DNA from: Byssovorax sp.
GTDB lineage: Bacteria > Myxococcota_A > Polyangia > Polyangiales > Polyangiaceae
Direction of reading: 5' to 3'
Length of the DNA stretch: 64,000 nucleotides
NCBI GenBank assembly: GCA_025362495.1
Contig: JANYGI010000005.1
Coordinates: 43,428 to 107,427, forward strand
Below the pieces are notes generated by a model. The model had not been told where the DNA came from. It saw nothing but the letters and a program-made list of their open reading frames with translations, and did not search any database. Below are positions 28,515 through 38,521 of this stretch, in pieces. The translations under genes and the position numbers were made by a program. Position 1 is the first letter of the stretch. The number at the start of each line of letters is the position of its first letter.

Positions 28515-28906
28515 TCAGATCCCGCCCTGTCGCAGCGTCCCGGCCAGGCCCTGGGCCTCGTCCGCCGGCCCCGAGGCGAAGAAGAGTGACTGTCGCAGCG
28601 CCGGCGATTTCCCGAAATCGAGGCCCGACAGGCCATCGATGATGACCGGAGAGCCGCCGCAATACTGCAGCTTCCCGAGGAACGCGCCCGTCACGAAGTC
28701 AAACGCGTTGATGGAGCAGTCGCCGAAATTGCCGACGAGTTGTCGTCGAAGGTCTCGACGAGGCCGTTGACGAAGTCGGCCGCGTAAAGGCTGCTCCCGA
28801 ACGGCCCCGGGAAGAGCGCGGTGCCTCGAACACCGAGCCGAACCGCGAGAAATCGACGGCGACGACGGCGCTCTTCGCGCTCCCCACGAGCCTGGGATTC
28901 CACATG
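28515..28906 (-). pseudogene. TIGR03118-like secreted protein remnant
   Basis: Only the C-terminal part of a beta-propeller-like protein survives. Frame one (about 28906-28730) carries SLYAADFVNGLVETFD. After a frame switch near 28730 the second frame reads NFGDCSINAFDFVTGAFLG, then SPVIIDGLSGLDFG and SLFFASGPADEAQGLAG, with a stop at 28515. These match the ending of TIGR03118/YncE-like proteins (NGxLYAADFxxGxVDVFD, GNFGDGxINAFD, GLWGLxFG, LFFTAGPxxExxGLFG). There is no N-terminal half and a frame is broken, so it is a pseudogene next to the tRNA gene. Confidence 0.6.
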
Positions 28907-29152
28907 GATTCGACTCCTCGTGCCGGCGCGCTTTCAGGGCTGACGGACACGCGCTGCCGCGCGCTCCTGCGAAGCATCCCCGGAGTCAGGCGACCGGACC
29001 GTGCGGGTACTATCCCGTCGACGGGGGAGCTCATCAATGGGTGGAGGGACCGGTTTCTTCCAGGCTCCCCGCGCAGCGCGCGAAGCGTGGATCTTTCTCA
29101 TTTCCCGGGGCCGCGCGCCGTCGGGGGACGACGGCGCGCCGGCGCTGCCGGG

Positions 29153-29797
29153 TCAGGCGCCGAGGCCGACGGGGCACGAGACGCCCGTCCCGCCGAGCCC
29201 GCAATAACCATCCGGGTTCTTGGCGAGGTACTGCTGGTGGTACTCCTCGGCGTAGTAGAACTCCGGCGCTTCGAGGATCTCGGTCGTGATCTTGCCGTGG
29301 CCGGCCGCGGTGAGCGCCTTCTGGTAGGCGTCGCGCGAGGCCTCGGCGGCCTTCTTCTGGGCTTCACCGTGGGTGTAGATGCCAGAGCGGTACTGCGTGC
29401 CAGCGTCGTTGCCCTGGCGCATCCCCTGGGTGGGATTGTGGCTCTCCCAGAAGGTGGTGAGCAGCTCATCGTAGCTGACCTTCTCCGGATCGAACACCAC
29501 GAGGACGACCTCGTTGTGGCCAGTCTCGCCCGAACAGACCTCCTTGTACGTGGGGTTCGGGGTGTGGCCGGCGGCGTAGCCGACAGCCGTCGTGTAGACG
29601 CCGGGCAGCTGCCAGAACTTGCGCTCTGCGCCCCAGAAGCAGCCCAGTCCGAAGATGGCGACATCCATCCCGGGGAACGGGGGAGAGAGGGGCGTTCCGT
29701 TGACGAAGTGCCGGGCGGCCACGGCCATCTTCTCGGCCCTGCCGGGGAGCGCGTCGGCCTTCGAGGGGATCACGGGATCGCGGGTCTTGAACCACAT
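29153..29797 (-). CDS. msrA: Peptide methionine (S)-S-oxide reductase MsrA
   Basis: A 214-aa MsrA. The catalytic motif [11 protein letters not shown] holds the nucleophile Cys (about residue 53); family residues [44 protein letters not shown] and the [16 protein letters not shown]-terminus follow. The late Cys residues near the C-terminus are placed as resolving cysteines. It repairs S-methionine sulfoxide in proteins using thioredoxin. No signal peptide, so cytosolic. Single gene. Confidence 0.96.
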   Translation of the reverse strand: MWFKTRDPVIPSKADALPGRAEKMAVAARHFVNGTPLSPPFPGMDVAIFGLGCFWGAERKFWQLPGVYTTAVGYAAGHTPNPTYKEVCSGETGHNEVVLVVFDPEKVSYDELLTTFWESHNPTQGMRQGNDAGTQYRSGIYTHGEAQKKAAEASRDAYQKALTAAGHGKITTEILEAPEFYYAEEYHQQYLAKNPDGYCGLGGTGVSCPVGLGA

Positions 29798-29877
29798 GCG
29801 CGCGATCTTGACCAGGATGCGCCCGGGAGGCCAGCCGGAACACGGACGCGACGTTCCCGCGGGCCGGCGAGCCGCGC

Positions 29878-29883
29878 TATGCT
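29878..29883 (+). promoter_or_regulatory. TATGCT -10-like box, 9 nt before GTG 29893
   Basis: TATGCT at leaderless spacing before the VKOR-DsbA gene; no ribosome-binding site between. Confidence 0.45.
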
Positions 29884-29892
29884 GCCGCCCCG

Positions 29893-31335
29893 GTGAAGAC
29901 GAAAAGCCCCCGATCCGCGCCCAGCGCGCGCAAGAAGACCGATTCGCAGACCGACGCGAGCGACGCGACCGACGCGAGCGACGCGACCGAGGGGGCCGAG
30001 GCCGGAGGCGGCGCGCCCGTCGTGGCCGTCTCCGAGCTCCGGCGCGGGCCGCTCACGGCGCTCCTCGGGCTGCTCGCCCTCGGGCTCGTGGTCGCCACGT
30101 ACATGACGGTGGCCCACCTCGAGCTGTTCCACGGCACCGGATCGTTCAAGAGCATCTGCAACTTCGGCGCGCACCTCTCGTGCGACGCCGTCAACACCAG
30201 TGACCAGTCGGAGATCCGCGGCATCGGGATCGCCCTCTTCGCGCTGCCCGCGTACGCGATGATGGCGTTCCTCGTGCAGCAGGCGCGCTCGCTCCGGACC
30301 AAGCAGGCGCGCGTCGCCGCGGCGCTGGCGCACGCGCTCGCGTGGCCGGCGGTGGCCTACTCGGCCTATCTGCTCTTCGTGATGGCGTTCCAGCTCCACA
30401 CGTTCTGCCTCTTCTGCCTGACGCTCGACACGGTGAACGTCTCCGCGCTGGTGCTCACCGCCGTGGCCGCGCGGGAGACGCCGCCGGCGCTGCTCGGTGA
30501 GGCGTGGGCCGCGCTCGATGGGCCGGGGAAGCGCCTCACGGCCATCGCCGCGGGCGTCGGCGCCGTGGTGCTGGCGTTCGCGCTCGGCGGGCATGCGTGG
30601 CTGCGCGCGTCACTCGAGGCCGACGCGCGCGCGGCGGTCACGACGCCGTCCGGCTCGGCGGAGCCCGGGGGCGACGAGCCCGTCAGCATCGACGACATCA
30701 TCCCGCGGCCCGGCCCGCGCAAGCTCCCGACCAAGCGCTGGCAGGTGCCCGTCGACGACGACGACGCGAGCGTGGGCCCGAAGGACGCGAAGGTGACCGT
30801 CGTGCAGTTCGCCGATTTCCAGTGCGCGTTCTGCGGCCGGCTCGAGCAGCAGATGGCGCCGATCCGCAAGACGTACGCCGCCCAGGTGCGCTTCGTCTTC
30901 AAGCACTTTCCGATGAACCCGCGCTGCAACCCGACCGTGAAGAACGAGAAGCACAAGTATGCTTGCGAGGCCGCGCAGGCCGGCGAGTGCGCGCGGCGAC
31001 AGGGCAAGTTCTGGCCGATGCACGACCTGCTCTACGAGCGCCAGGCGCACATCGAGCGCGCGGGACTCGACGCCGACGCGGCCGAGGTGGGCCTCGATCT
31101 CGCGGCCTACGCCACCTGCATGGACGATCCGACCGTCGGCGCCGCCATCGCCAGGGACGCGACCGAGGGCGGCAGCATCAAGGTCAACAGCACGCCGCGC
31201 ACCTTCATCAACGGCCGCCTCTTCGGGGGCGTGCTGAGCGAGGATCTGCTCGATTTCGTGATCCGGATCGAGCTCGGTCTGGTGACTGGCAAGGACGCCG
31301 AGGTCTACGCGCCGAAGCCGGCAGCGTCGGAGTAG
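29893..31335 (+). CDS. VKOR-DsbA fusion (disulfide-forming membrane protein)
   Basis: A 480-aa fusion. After a low-complexity Asp/Ala/Thr N-terminus ([12 protein letters not shown]), residues about 50-200 are a VKOR-like membrane domain with the loop pair CNFGAHLSC and the active-site CLFC. A fifth helix ([17 protein letters not shown]) leads to a periplasmic DsbA/thioredoxin-like domain (about 290-470) with active site CAFC in [15 protein letters not shown] and a cis-Pro region [11 protein letters not shown]. Such fusions couple quinone-linked oxidation to disulfide formation in exported proteins, which fits the many Cys-rich lipoproteins here. GTG start. Confidence 0.9.
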   Translation: MKTKSPRSAPSARKKTDSQTDASDATDASDATEGAEAGGGAPVVAVSELRRGPLTALLGLLALGLVVATYMTVAHLELFHGTGSFKSICNFGAHLSCDAVNTSDQSEIRGIGIALFALPAYAMMAFLVQQARSLRTKQARVAAALAHALAWPAVAYSAYLLFVMAFQLHTFCLFCLTLDTVNVSALVLTAVAARETPPALLGEAWAALDGPGKRLTAIAAGVGAVVLAFALGGHAWLRASLEADARAAVTTPSGSAEPGGDEPVSIDDIIPRPGPRKLPTKRWQVPVDDDDASVGPKDAKVTVVQFADFQCAFCGRLEQQMAPIRKTYAAQVRFVFKHFPMNPRCNPTVKNEKHKYACEAAQAGECARRQGKFWPMHDLLYERQAHIERAGLDADAAEVGLDLAAYATCMDDPTVGAAIARDATEGGSIKVNSTPRTFINGRLFGGVLSEDLLDFVIRIELGLVTGKDAEVYAPKPAASE

Positions 31336-31348
31336 GGAGGCGCTTCGC

Positions 31349-32782
31349 TCACGTCGGCGTGGGCATCACCGGCGCGAGGAGCCAGGCCACCGCGGCGAAC
31401 GAGAGGAGCCCGTTCTTCATCGAGGTGGCGCCGCTCTCCATGAACCCCTCGATCATCTGCACCTCGGGCGTGGGCCCGGGCGGGAGCTCGGCGGCGGCGT
31501 CGCCCGGATCGATCGGCGGCAGCGCGCACGCGCCGGTGCGGATCAGATCGAGGACGGCCGTGATCGCGGCGTGCTCGACGGGCGCGAGGGTGTGCGGGAA
31601 CGTGGTGCGATAGCCAATCACGCCGGGCACGAGCGCCGAGAACGCGGCTACCACGCCGTCACCCTGGTGGACGCGCGGCCCCGCGGCGAGGGCCCCGTCC
31701 GGCATTTCCACGAGCGAAGCGACGGTGGGATAGCGCGTCGCCAGGAGCTGGATCACCGGGTTTTCGAGCTGGAATATCGCGCTCCCGCGGATCTTGGCCT
31801 TCAGCGCCAGGGCCTCGTCGAGCCTGGCCTGGGGAATGACCACCTCGGTCGGCCAGCGGGTCGCGTCGAACGAGCTCGCGCAGGCGCAGCCGGGGAAGGC
31901 CACGGGATCGGGCAGCATGCCGAAGACGCCGGGCCAGGTGGCGAGCGCGGCCTGGAAATCCAGGGAGCTCTCGCTCGGCGAGAGCTCGACGAGGCGGGGC
32001 AGGATCCAGTGAGTGCCAATCAGCGACTCGACCGCATCGAAGGTGCCCCGGAGCGGGCCGCCGAGGAAGATCACGCGCTCGACGCGCTCGGCGAAGCGCG
32101 GCATCTGCTCGGGGAGCAGACAGGCCAGCAGCGCACCCATCGAGTGGCCGACGAGGACGATCTTCGAGGTGGGCTGTCGCGCGACGACGGCGTCGATGAG
32201 GTCGCGCAGGAGGAGCGTGGAGTCGGCGAGCGATCGCCGGAAATCGAAGCCAAACGGGTGGACCGCGTGGCCGGCGGCGCGCAGGGCCTGGATCAGATCG
32301 GCATAGATCAGGCGCACCAGGCCGTCGGGCAACAGGCGCTCTCCCGGGAGCGCGTCGGCCGTACCGTCGCTGTCGAGCGCCGCGCGGGACGAGAGATCGC
32401 CGCGGAGCGCCGCCGCCGGATCGAGCCAGACGCGGCCCGCCGCGGCGTCGGCGAGGTGAACCCCCATGAAGCCGGGCAAGAGGATGACGGCCGGCTTTCC
32501 GGGATCCGGCGCGGGCGCGCGGGCGTCGTCGCGCGCGTCGAGACCGAGGTCGACGCGGCGCTCGAGGGCGCTGATGAACCGCAGCGCGCGATCGGCCCCG
32601 AGCGTCTTCTGCAGGAGCGCCCGCACCTCGCTCGGGGCGCGACGGAGCCAGTCGGCGAGCGTGCTGTCGTCGACGCGCTCGAACCAGTCCTGCGGCTCGT
32701 CGCCGATGGTGGCGCGGTGGAAGAGATGCTCGAAGCCTTGGAGGAGATTGGGTTCCGTCATCCTGGCGTACGAGCGAAGCAT
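31349..32782 (-). CDS. LCAT-like alpha/beta hydrolase
   Basis: A 477-aa lecithin:cholesterol acyltransferase-type hydrolase. The oxyanion loop is AVILLPGFMGVHL (about residue 85), the nucleophile elbow VGHSMGALLA (Ser about 212), and a catalytic His candidate lies in a late segment (VHQGDGVVAA, about 375). The first 75 residues are helical. The C-terminus ends in a hydrophobic stretch (LLSFAAVAWLLAPVM) that might be a membrane or sorting tail. An internal ATG at 32761 is an alternative start. Lipid acyl hydrolase or transferase; the substrate is unknown. Confidence 0.75.
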   Translation of the reverse strand: MLRSYARMTEPNLLQGFEHLFHRATIGDEPQDWFERVDDSTLADWLRRAPSEVRALLQKTLGADRALRFISALERRVDLGLDARDDARAPAPDPGKPAVILLPGFMGVHLADAAAGRVWLDPAAALRGDLSSRAALDSDGTADALPGERLLPDGLVRLIYADLIQALRAAGHAVHPFGFDFRRSLADSTLLLRDLIDAVVARQPTSKIVLVGHSMGALLACLLPEQMPRFAERVERVIFLGGPLRGTFDAVESLIGTHWILPRLVELSPSESSLDFQAALATWPGVFGMLPDPVAFPGCACASSFDATRWPTEVVIPQARLDEALALKAKIRGSAIFQLENPVIQLLATRYPTVASLVEMPDGALAAGPRVHQGDGVVAAFSALVPGVIGYRTTFPHTLAPVEHAAITAVLDLIRTGACALPPIDPGDAAAELPPGPTPEVQMIEGFMESGATSMKNGLLSFAAVAWLLAPVMPTPT

Positions 32783-32824
32783 CCTTCATCCCGCGCGCGC
32801 TGGGAAGACCAGGAAATGCCCGAT

Positions 32825-33961
32825 CTACAGCGTTACTTTCTTGAATCGTCGCACGCTTGCCCACACGAGGACGATGCTCATCGCCATCAGCGACAGCACG
32901 TTGGGCAAGAGCTCCATCGGGCCGGCGTCGCGGAGGACGACGCCGCGCATGATCTCGACCATGTGCGTCGCCGGCAGGACGCGGCCAATCGCCCAGAGCA
33001 CGATCGGCAGCCCCGCGGAGGGGAAGATGTACCCCGAGAGGAAGATCGACGGCAGGATGAGGAACTGCGCCATCTGCTGCGCCTGGGCCTGCGTGGCGGC
33101 GCGCGTCGAGATGAAGAGCCCCATCGAGAGCAGCGCGAACAGGTAGACGATCGCCATCCCGAAGAGGAAGAACAGGTTGCCGCGGATGGGCACGCCGAAG
33201 CCGAAGCGCATCGCCGTGAGGATGGCCGCCATCTCGAAGAGGCCAATGAACAGGTACGGCGCGAGCTTGCCCAGCATCAGGCCGAGGGGGTTGATCGGCG
33301 TGACGAGGAGCTGCTCCAGCGTGCCCCGCTCGCGCTCGCGCACGACGGCGACGGCGGTGAGCAGCGTGGCCACGATCTGGAGAAGAATCGCGACGAGCCC
33401 CGGGATGATGTAGTTCGCGGTGCGGCCGTCGGGGTTGAAGAGGACGATCGGCTGCGCCGAGATCGGCGGCGCGAGCACGGCGTTCGCGCTGGCGTTCTTC
33501 GTCACGGCCGCGAGGTTCTGCGTCGCGACCAGCCCGTTGATCGCCGCCAGGGCCTGCGCGCTCACCGTCGAGTCGGAGCCGTCGATGAGCACGAGGATCT
33601 TGGCGCCGCTGCCCTGCACGCGTTTGTCGTGATAGTCCGGGGGTATCACCACGCCGACGCGGGCGCGGCCGGCGGTGATCTCTTCGCGCGCGACGTGGGG
33701 ATCGGTCGTGAGCTTGGTGATCTTGAAGGTGCGCGTCGCCCGGAGCTGATCGAGGAGCTCGCGGCTCTGGCGGGTCTGATCCTGATCGACCACCACCGTC
33801 GGCACGTTCTGCACCGTCTGATCGATGAAGCCGAAAAGAATCAGCTGGAACATCGGGATCGTGAGCGCGGTGATCATCGTCGCGCGGTCGCGGCGGATGT
33901 GGAGGAACTCCTTCTGGAAGACCGCGAGGAACGAGCTCCAGATCGATCGCATGCCGTTCAT
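32825..33961 (-). CDS. ABC-2 type transporter permease
   Basis: A 378-aa inner-membrane permease of the YbhS/YhhJ type. An N-terminal amphipathic segment FLAVFQKEFLHIRRDRATM leads to the first TM helix. A large periplasmic loop (about 45-170) is followed by five TM helices from about 185 to 370. The family motif VRERERGTLEQLLVTPI sits between helices. It works with the ATPase encoded just upstream (10-nt gap) and the HlyD-type adaptor to export drugs or lipids. Confidence 0.92.
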   Translation of the reverse strand: MNGMRSIWSSFLAVFQKEFLHIRRDRATMITALTIPMFQLILFGFIDQTVQNVPTVVVDQDQTRQSRELLDQLRATRTFKITKLTTDPHVAREEITAGRARVGVVIPPDYHDKRVQGSGAKILVLIDGSDSTVSAQALAAINGLVATQNLAAVTKNASANAVLAPPISAQPIVLFNPDGRTANYIIPGLVAILLQIVATLLTAVAVVRERERGTLEQLLVTPINPLGLMLGKLAPYLFIGLFEMAAILTAMRFGFGVPIRGNLFFLFGMAIVYLFALLSMGLFISTRAATQAQAQQMAQFLILPSIFLSGYIFPSAGLPIVLWAIGRVLPATHMVEIMRGVVLRDAGPMELLPNVLSLMAMSIVLVWASVRRFKKVTL

Positions 33962-33971
33962 CGGGCGGCCC

Positions 33972-34940
33972 TCACACGGACTCCGACGGCGCGCGCGCGG
34001 CCGCCGACTCTTCGGTCAACGCGACGAACACGTCCTCCAGCGTGGGCGCGATGTCGCGGATCATCGTGCCCTTGAAGCCGGCGTGCTCCATGCGCGAGAG
34101 CAGCTCGGCGTCGCTCATCTTCTGGTCGACGACGGAGTGGACGGCCTGGCCGAAGATGGTCGCGCTCACCGCGAACGGCTGGGTAGAGAGCCAGGCGAGA
34201 GCCCGCGCGGTCTGCGGCGACTCGACCTCGATCCGGCGCGTTCCAGGGCGATTGACGACGGGGAGCGCCTTGAGGACGTCGGGCGTGCCGCTGACCATCA
34301 TCTTCGAGAGGTAGAGGTAGCCGACCTCGCCGCAGCGCTCGGCCTCGTCCATGTAGTGCGTCGTGACGAGGAGCGTGATCCCCTCGGCCGCGAGCTTGAA
34401 GAGGAGATCCCAGAGCTCGCGTCGGGCGACGGGATCGATGCCCGCGGTGGGCTCGTCGAGGAAGATGACGCGGGGCTCGTGCATCAGCGCGCTGCCGAGC
34501 GCGAGGCGCTGCTTCCAGCCGCCGGAGAGCTGCCCCGCGCGGCGATCGAGGTACGGCCCGATGTGCGTGAGCGAGACCGCGGCCTCGAGCCGGTCGCGGA
34601 GCTTGGCGCCGGCGAGGCCGTAAATTCGCGCGTAGAACTCGAGGTTCTCCTTCACGGTGAGGTCCTCGTAGAGGGCGAACTTCTGGCTCATGTAGCCGAT
34701 GTTGCGGCGGATCTCCTCGCCCTGCTTCGCCACGTCGAGGCCGAGCACGATCGCTCTGCCGCTGGTCGGCGCGAGGGTGCCGCAGAGGATGCGGATCAGC
34801 GTCGATTTGCCGGAGCCGTTGGGCCCGAGGAGGCCGTAGATCGTGCCCTTGTGGACCTCGAGGTTGACCCGATCGAGCGCGGTGAAGTCGCCGAACTTGC
34901 GGGTGACGTCGCGGACCTGGATCGCCAGCGGCGACATCAT
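33972..34940 (-). CDS. ABC transporter ATP-binding protein
   Basis: A 322-aa ATPase. Walker [10 protein letters not shown] (about residue 40), Q-loop [12 protein letters not shown], signature [12 protein letters not shown] (about 138), Walker [14 protein letters not shown], and H-loop TTHYMDEAE are all intact. The C-terminal extension (about 230-322) is the DrrA-type regulatory domain. The start ATG overlaps the HlyD stop (ATGA), giving translational coupling. Second gene of the three-gene efflux operon. Confidence 0.95.
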   Translation of the reverse strand: MMSPLAIQVRDVTRKFGDFTALDRVNLEVHKGTIYGLLGPNGSGKSTLIRILCGTLAPTSGRAIVLGLDVAKQGEEIRRNIGYMSQKFALYEDLTVKENLEFYARIYGLAGAKLRDRLEAAVSLTHIGPYLDRRAGQLSGGWKQRLALGSALMHEPRVIFLDEPTAGIDPVARRELWDLLFKLAAEGITLLVTTHYMDEAERCGEVGYLYLSKMMVSGTPDVLKALPVVNRPGTRRIEVESPQTARALAWLSTQPFAVSATIFGQAVHSVVDQKMSDAELLSRMEHAGFKGTMIRDIAPTLEDVFVALTEESAAARAPSESV

Positions 34941-36061
34941 TTGGGCACCTGGATGAACGCCGCCATCCCGGCGCGGAGCGTGTCCTTGCCTTCGCGCAGG
35001 CCGACGCGCGTCGCGAACACCTGGTCGGCGCGCTCGTCCGCGGTCTGCAGGTTGCGCGGCGAGTACTCGCCCACGACGTTGATGTGCTCGACGACGCCCG
35101 CGAACGTCTTGCCCGGGAACGAGTCGACCGTGACCGGGACCTCTTCGCCGATCTTGATCCGGCCGATCCGCGTCTCGGGGACGTAGATCCTGACATAAAG
35201 CTGATCGTCCTCGAGCAGCGTCGCGGCGGCGGCGTTGGGGCCGAGGATGTCGCCGGGGCGGAGGTCGAGCGTCTCGACGAGGGCCGCGCGCGGGGCCTTG
35301 ATCGTGAGCTCGTCGATCAGGACCTGGATCGAGGCGAGGCGGCCCTGCGCGGCGAGGACCGCGCCCTCGGCGCCGCGGATGTCCTCCACGCGCGAGCCGG
35401 CCTGCACGAGCCGCGAGCTGGCCTGGGCCTCCTGCGCGCGCGCCGAGGCCTGGGCGATCTGCTCGTGCCGCACGCCGTTCTGGAGCTGATCGAGGACCTG
35501 CTTCTGCGCGTCGCGCTGGGCCTTGGCGCCGCGGAGCGCGGAGTCGGTGACGTCGACCTCGGCCTGGGAGATCGCGCCGCTGTCGAAGAGCTTGTGCGAT
35601 CGATCGGCGTCGAGCTGGGCCTTGTCGACGAGGACCTGCGCGCCGACGAGGCGAGCGTTGGCGGCGGCGACCTCTTCGTTGCGCGAGCCGGCGCGGGCCT
35701 CTTGCAGCGCGGCGGCGGCCGTCGTGGCGCGCGCCTTGGCCTCTTCGATCTCCTCGGGCCGCGCGCCGGATTTGACCTTCTCGAGCGTGGCCTTGACCTG
35801 ATCGAGCGCGCCCTGCGCGCCGAGGCGCTGCGCGTCGAGATCGCCGGGCTCGAGCTGCACGAGGGGCTTGCCCGCCTCGACGTGCTCGCCCTCGTGGACG
35901 AGGATCTCCTTGATGCGACCGCCGGTGCGCGATCCGACGGTGATCACCCGGGCCTCGACGGTGCCGCTCCACTCATAGGGTTTGCGCGCGTCGTAGACGC
36001 GATAACCGCCATACGCGAGGGCGAGGACGGCGAGGACGAGCAGGGGAAGGAATCGGCGCAC
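34937..36061 (-). CDS. HlyD-family membrane fusion protein
   Basis: A 374-aa periplasmic adaptor with one N-terminal anchor ([21 protein letters not shown]). A lipoyl-type half motif ([22 protein letters not shown]) follows, then a long coiled-coil hairpin (about 75-225, rich in Ala/Gln/Glu), then the second lipoyl half and beta barrel ([13 protein letters not shown]). GTG at 36061 is chosen; a TTG at 36097 would add 12 residues. It is the first gene of the efflux operon, coupled to the ATPase by a 4-nt overlap. It links the ABC pump to an outer-membrane channel not found in this window. Confidence 0.88.
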   Translation of the reverse strand: MRRFLPLLVLAVLALAYGGYRVYDARKPYEWSGTVEARVITVGSRTGGRIKEILVHEGEHVEAGKPLVQLEPGDLDAQRLGAQGALDQVKATLEKVKSGARPEEIEEAKARATTAAAALQEARAGSRNEEVAAANARLVGAQVLVDKAQLDADRSHKLFDSGAISQAEVDVTDSALRGAKAQRDAQKQVLDQLQNGVRHEQIAQASARAQEAQASSRLVQAGSRVEDIRGAEGAVLAAQGRLASIQVLIDELTIKAPRAALVETLDLRPGDILGPNAAAATLLEDDQLYVRIYVPETRIGRIKIGEEVPVTVDSFPGKTFAGVVEHINVVGEYSPRNLQTADERADQVFATRVGLREGKDTLRAGMAAFIQVPK

Positions 36062-36100
36062 GCGGCGACATTCAGGCGACAACGATTCTTGAGGCAAGAC

Positions 36101-36292
36101 TTACTTATCGCGAGCCCCGCTTTCCTGCGGCGCAGACGCGCTCGCCGATGGGCTGGGCGAGGCCGCCGGGCGCACCGCGCGACGCAGCTGGATCACCGCG
36201 TGGCCGACGTACGCGGTGAGCGCGACGACGAGCACCAGCGATCCGAGCCACGATCGCGCGGCCGGCGCGCGCCCGTGGCCAGGAGGACGCAT
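36101..36292 (-). CDS. Small single-TM protein
   Basis: A 63-aa protein with one membrane helix (WLGSLVLVVALTAYVGHAVI), a basic N-terminus and a Pro/Ser/Ala-rich tail (ASPSPSASASAPQES). It lies directly upstream of the efflux operon and 3 nt downstream of the large helical protein gene on the same strand, so it is probably co-transcribed. Function unknown. Confidence 0.6.
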   Translation of the reverse strand: MRPPGHGRAPAARSWLGSLVLVVALTAYVGHAVIQLRRAVRPAASPSPSASASAPQESGARDK

Positions 36293-36295
36293 CGC

Positions 36296-38521
36296 TCAGG
36301 CGCCGAGGGCGAGGCTGTCGTCGAAGAGCTCGCCGAACGAGTCCGGTGCGGCCGCGCGCACCGAGCCGAGGAAGCTGGCCGCGTCGGCGGAGCTCGCGGG
36401 TCGCGTGGTGATCTCGGCGGCGACGGCGACGACGACCGGCGCGACGTCGATCGCCGACGGCGCACGCGGCGAGGGCGGCGGCTCGACCGCGAGGCGAAGC
36501 TCGAGCGGGCGCGCGGCGGGCGGCGGCACGCTGCGGATCCCCGTGGTCCGCGAGGTGGGCTCGGCGAGCGGATCGAGCGGGATTTTCCCGGCGATCCGCA
36601 GCTCATCTTCGGCCTGCGCGGCGAGGAACGCCGCGGGCGCGTTGATGGTCTCCTCGTCTTCCCAGCCGGAGAGCGCGGCGACCGCGGGGTGCGTGAGCTC
36701 GTCGTGGATCGTCGGCTTGCGCTGGCTCTGGACCTGACCCGACGCCGGCGGGCCCTCGTCTTCGTCGTCGAGGACCAGCGCTTCGTCGACAGCGCGCGAC
36801 TCGTCTCGCGGCTGGCGCGCCGACGCGGGCGGCGTGGCTTCGAGCGCCTCGGCGGCCGCAGCGGCAGCCAGCTCGTCAGCGAGCCGCTGCGCTTCGTCAC
36901 GCGCCTGCTGCTCTTCCCGAGCACGCTCCGAGGCCTCGAGCTCGGCCTCGGCCTGCGCGGCGGCTTCACGCTCGCGCTCGTCGGCTTGCTGCTTCGCGAG
37001 GCGCTGCTCTTCCGCGGCGAGGCGCACGGATTCGGCCTCTGCTGCGAGGCGATCCGCTTCGGCTGTCGCTGCGGCCTCGGCGGCGAGACGATCGGCTTCG
37101 GCTTTCGCGGCAGCCTCGGCAGCGAGACGATCGGCTTCGGCTTTCGCGGCAGCCTCGGTGGCGATGCGATCCGCTTCGGCCTTCGCTGCGGCTTCGGCAG
37201 CGATGCGATCTGCTTCGGCCTTCGCTGCGGCTTCCGCAGCGACACGCTCCGCTTCAGCCTCCGCAGCGACACGCTCCGCTTCGGCCTTTGCAGCGGCCTC
37301 GGCAGCGATGCGATCTGCTTCAGCCTTCGCAGCCGCCTCCGCAGCGACGCGATCTGCTTCAGCCTTCGCAGCCGCCTCCGCAGCGACGCGCTCTGCTTCA
37401 GCCTTCGCGGCCGCCTCGGCAGCAACGCGCTCCGCTTCAGCCTCCGCAGCGACACGCTCCGCTTCAGCCTTCGCGGCAGCGACGCGCTCCGCTTCGGTCT
37501 TCGCGGCGGCCTCTTTCGCGACGCGATCGGCTTCGGCCTTCGCCTCGGCTTCCACGGCGAGACGCTCGGCTTCGGCCTTCTCGATCTCGGCCTGCGCGGC
37601 GGCGGCCTCGGCGAGGCGCGACGCCTCCGCCGCCTCCTCCTTCAGGCGCTCGGCTTCGGCCTTCTCGGCGGTCGCGGCGGCCACGCGCGCGGCCTCGGCG
37701 AGCGCGGCGGCCTCTCCGGCGAGCGCGGCCGACTTCGCGCGCGCGAGCGCTTCGGCCTCGAGATGAAGCGCTTCTTCCTCGAGCAGACGCCACTCTTCGG
37801 CGCGCCGCTCGGCCTCGGCCTGCTCGGCGGCGACGCGCGCGCCCTCGGCCTTTGCGGCGGCCACGGCGGGCGACTCGCGCGTGTCTTCGTCCTCGAACGT
37901 GACGTCGATGTCGTCGTCGAGGATCAGGAATGTCGGCTCGGAGACGGCCGCCGCGGGCACGGGCGCCCTCACCACCGCGGCCGGCGGCGGGAGCGTCGGC
38001 GCCTTCAGCGGCGGCGTGATCGTCGGCGCCTTGAGGACGGGCGCGGGCTTCGGCACGGGCCCCATGATCGTCGGCTCGTCGTCCATGTCGAACCCGAGCG
38101 GGTCGTCCATTTCGAGCGCGAGCTTGCCGAGGTTGCCCGTCCCCGGCTGCGTCTTGACGCCGAGGCGATGGCCGCCGTCGGCGCGCAACGGCGGCTCGCC
38201 GTAGCGACCGGCGCCGGGAGGAAGCACACCGGCGGCGGCAGGCGGACGCACGTACTCGCGCGCAAATACCGCCGCGGTCGCGGGAGCTACGGCCGCGGCA
38301 GGAGCGACCAGCGGCGCCACGGCGACCGGAGCCACCGCGCGCGGCTCGACGGCCGCGACAGGCTTCGTCACAGCCGGAGCCACGGGCTCGACCGGCGCCC
38401 GCAGCGCTGCGGGCACCGCCTGGATGCCCGACCGATCGCGCGATGGCCGCGGGAGCGCCGCGTTCTTCTGGATCCGCGCGAGCAGCCCCTCGAGGGCGCT
38501 GATCCTCTCCGCGTTGTTCAA
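36296..38521 (-). CDS. TolA-like protein with a long Ala/Glu/Arg repeat helix
   Basis: A 741-aa protein. The N-terminal 220 residues are Pro/Ala-rich with short acidic motifs (MDDEPTIMG, ILDDDIDVTFED). Residues about 225-560 are a long single helix or coiled coil built of 13-residue repeats (A-A-A-K-A-E-A-[DE]-R-[VIL]-A-A-E). The C-terminus (about 590-741) is Pro/Thr-rich. No signal peptide or TM segment, so cytosolic; TolA resemblance is compositional only. The TTG start overlaps the upstream stop (TTGA), showing coupling to the next gene. Possibly a scaffold or polar structural protein. Confidence 0.75.
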   Translation of the reverse strand: MNNAERISALEGLLARIQKNAALPRPSRDRSGIQAVPAALRAPVEPVAPAVTKPVAAVEPRAVAPVAVAPLVAPAAAVAPATAAVFAREYVRPPAAAGVLPPGAGRYGEPPLRADGGHRLGVKTQPGTGNLGKLALEMDDPLGFDMDDEPTIMGPVPKPAPVLKAPTITPPLKAPTLPPPAAVVRAPVPAAAVSEPTFLILDDDIDVTFEDEDTRESPAVAAAKAEGARVAAEQAEAERRAEEWRLLEEEALHLEAEALARAKSAALAGEAAALAEAARVAAATAEKAEAERLKEEAAEASRLAEAAAAQAEIEKAEAERLAVEAEAKAEADRVAKEAAAKTEAERVAAAKAEAERVAAEAEAERVAAEAAAKAEAERVAAEAAAKAEADRVAAEAAAKAEADRIAAEAAAKAEAERVAAEAEAERVAAEAAAKAEADRIAAEAAAKAEADRIATEAAAKAEADRLAAEAAAKAEADRLAAEAAATAEADRLAAEAESVRLAAEEQRLAKQQADEREREAAAQAEAELEASERAREEQQARDEAQRLADELAAAAAAEALEATPPASARQPRDESRAVDEALVLDDEDEGPPASGQVQSQRKPTIHDELTHPAVAALSGWEDEETINAPAAFLAAQAEDELRIAGKIPLDPLAEPTSRTTGIRSVPPPAARPLELRLAVEPPPSPRAPSAIDVAPVVVAVAAEITTRPASSADAASFLGSVRAAAPDSFGELFDDSLALGA
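37060..37500 (-). repeat. 39-bp in-frame tandem repeats encoding a helical rod
   Basis: Near-identical 39-bp units, e.g. adjacent copies containing GCGATCTGCTTCAGCCTTCG near 37340-37390, within the TolA-like gene. They encode the A/E/R-rich 13-residue repeat. Near-identity at DNA level implies recent copy-number change by recombination. Confidence 0.75.

Noticed and set aside
31571..34075. 834-codon plus-strand open frame
   Set aside because: Antisense to the LCAT-like and ABC-2 genes, which have clear family motifs.
36296..38521. TolA
   Set aside because: No membrane anchor or TolA C-terminal domain and no tol-pal genes nearby; similarity is compositional.
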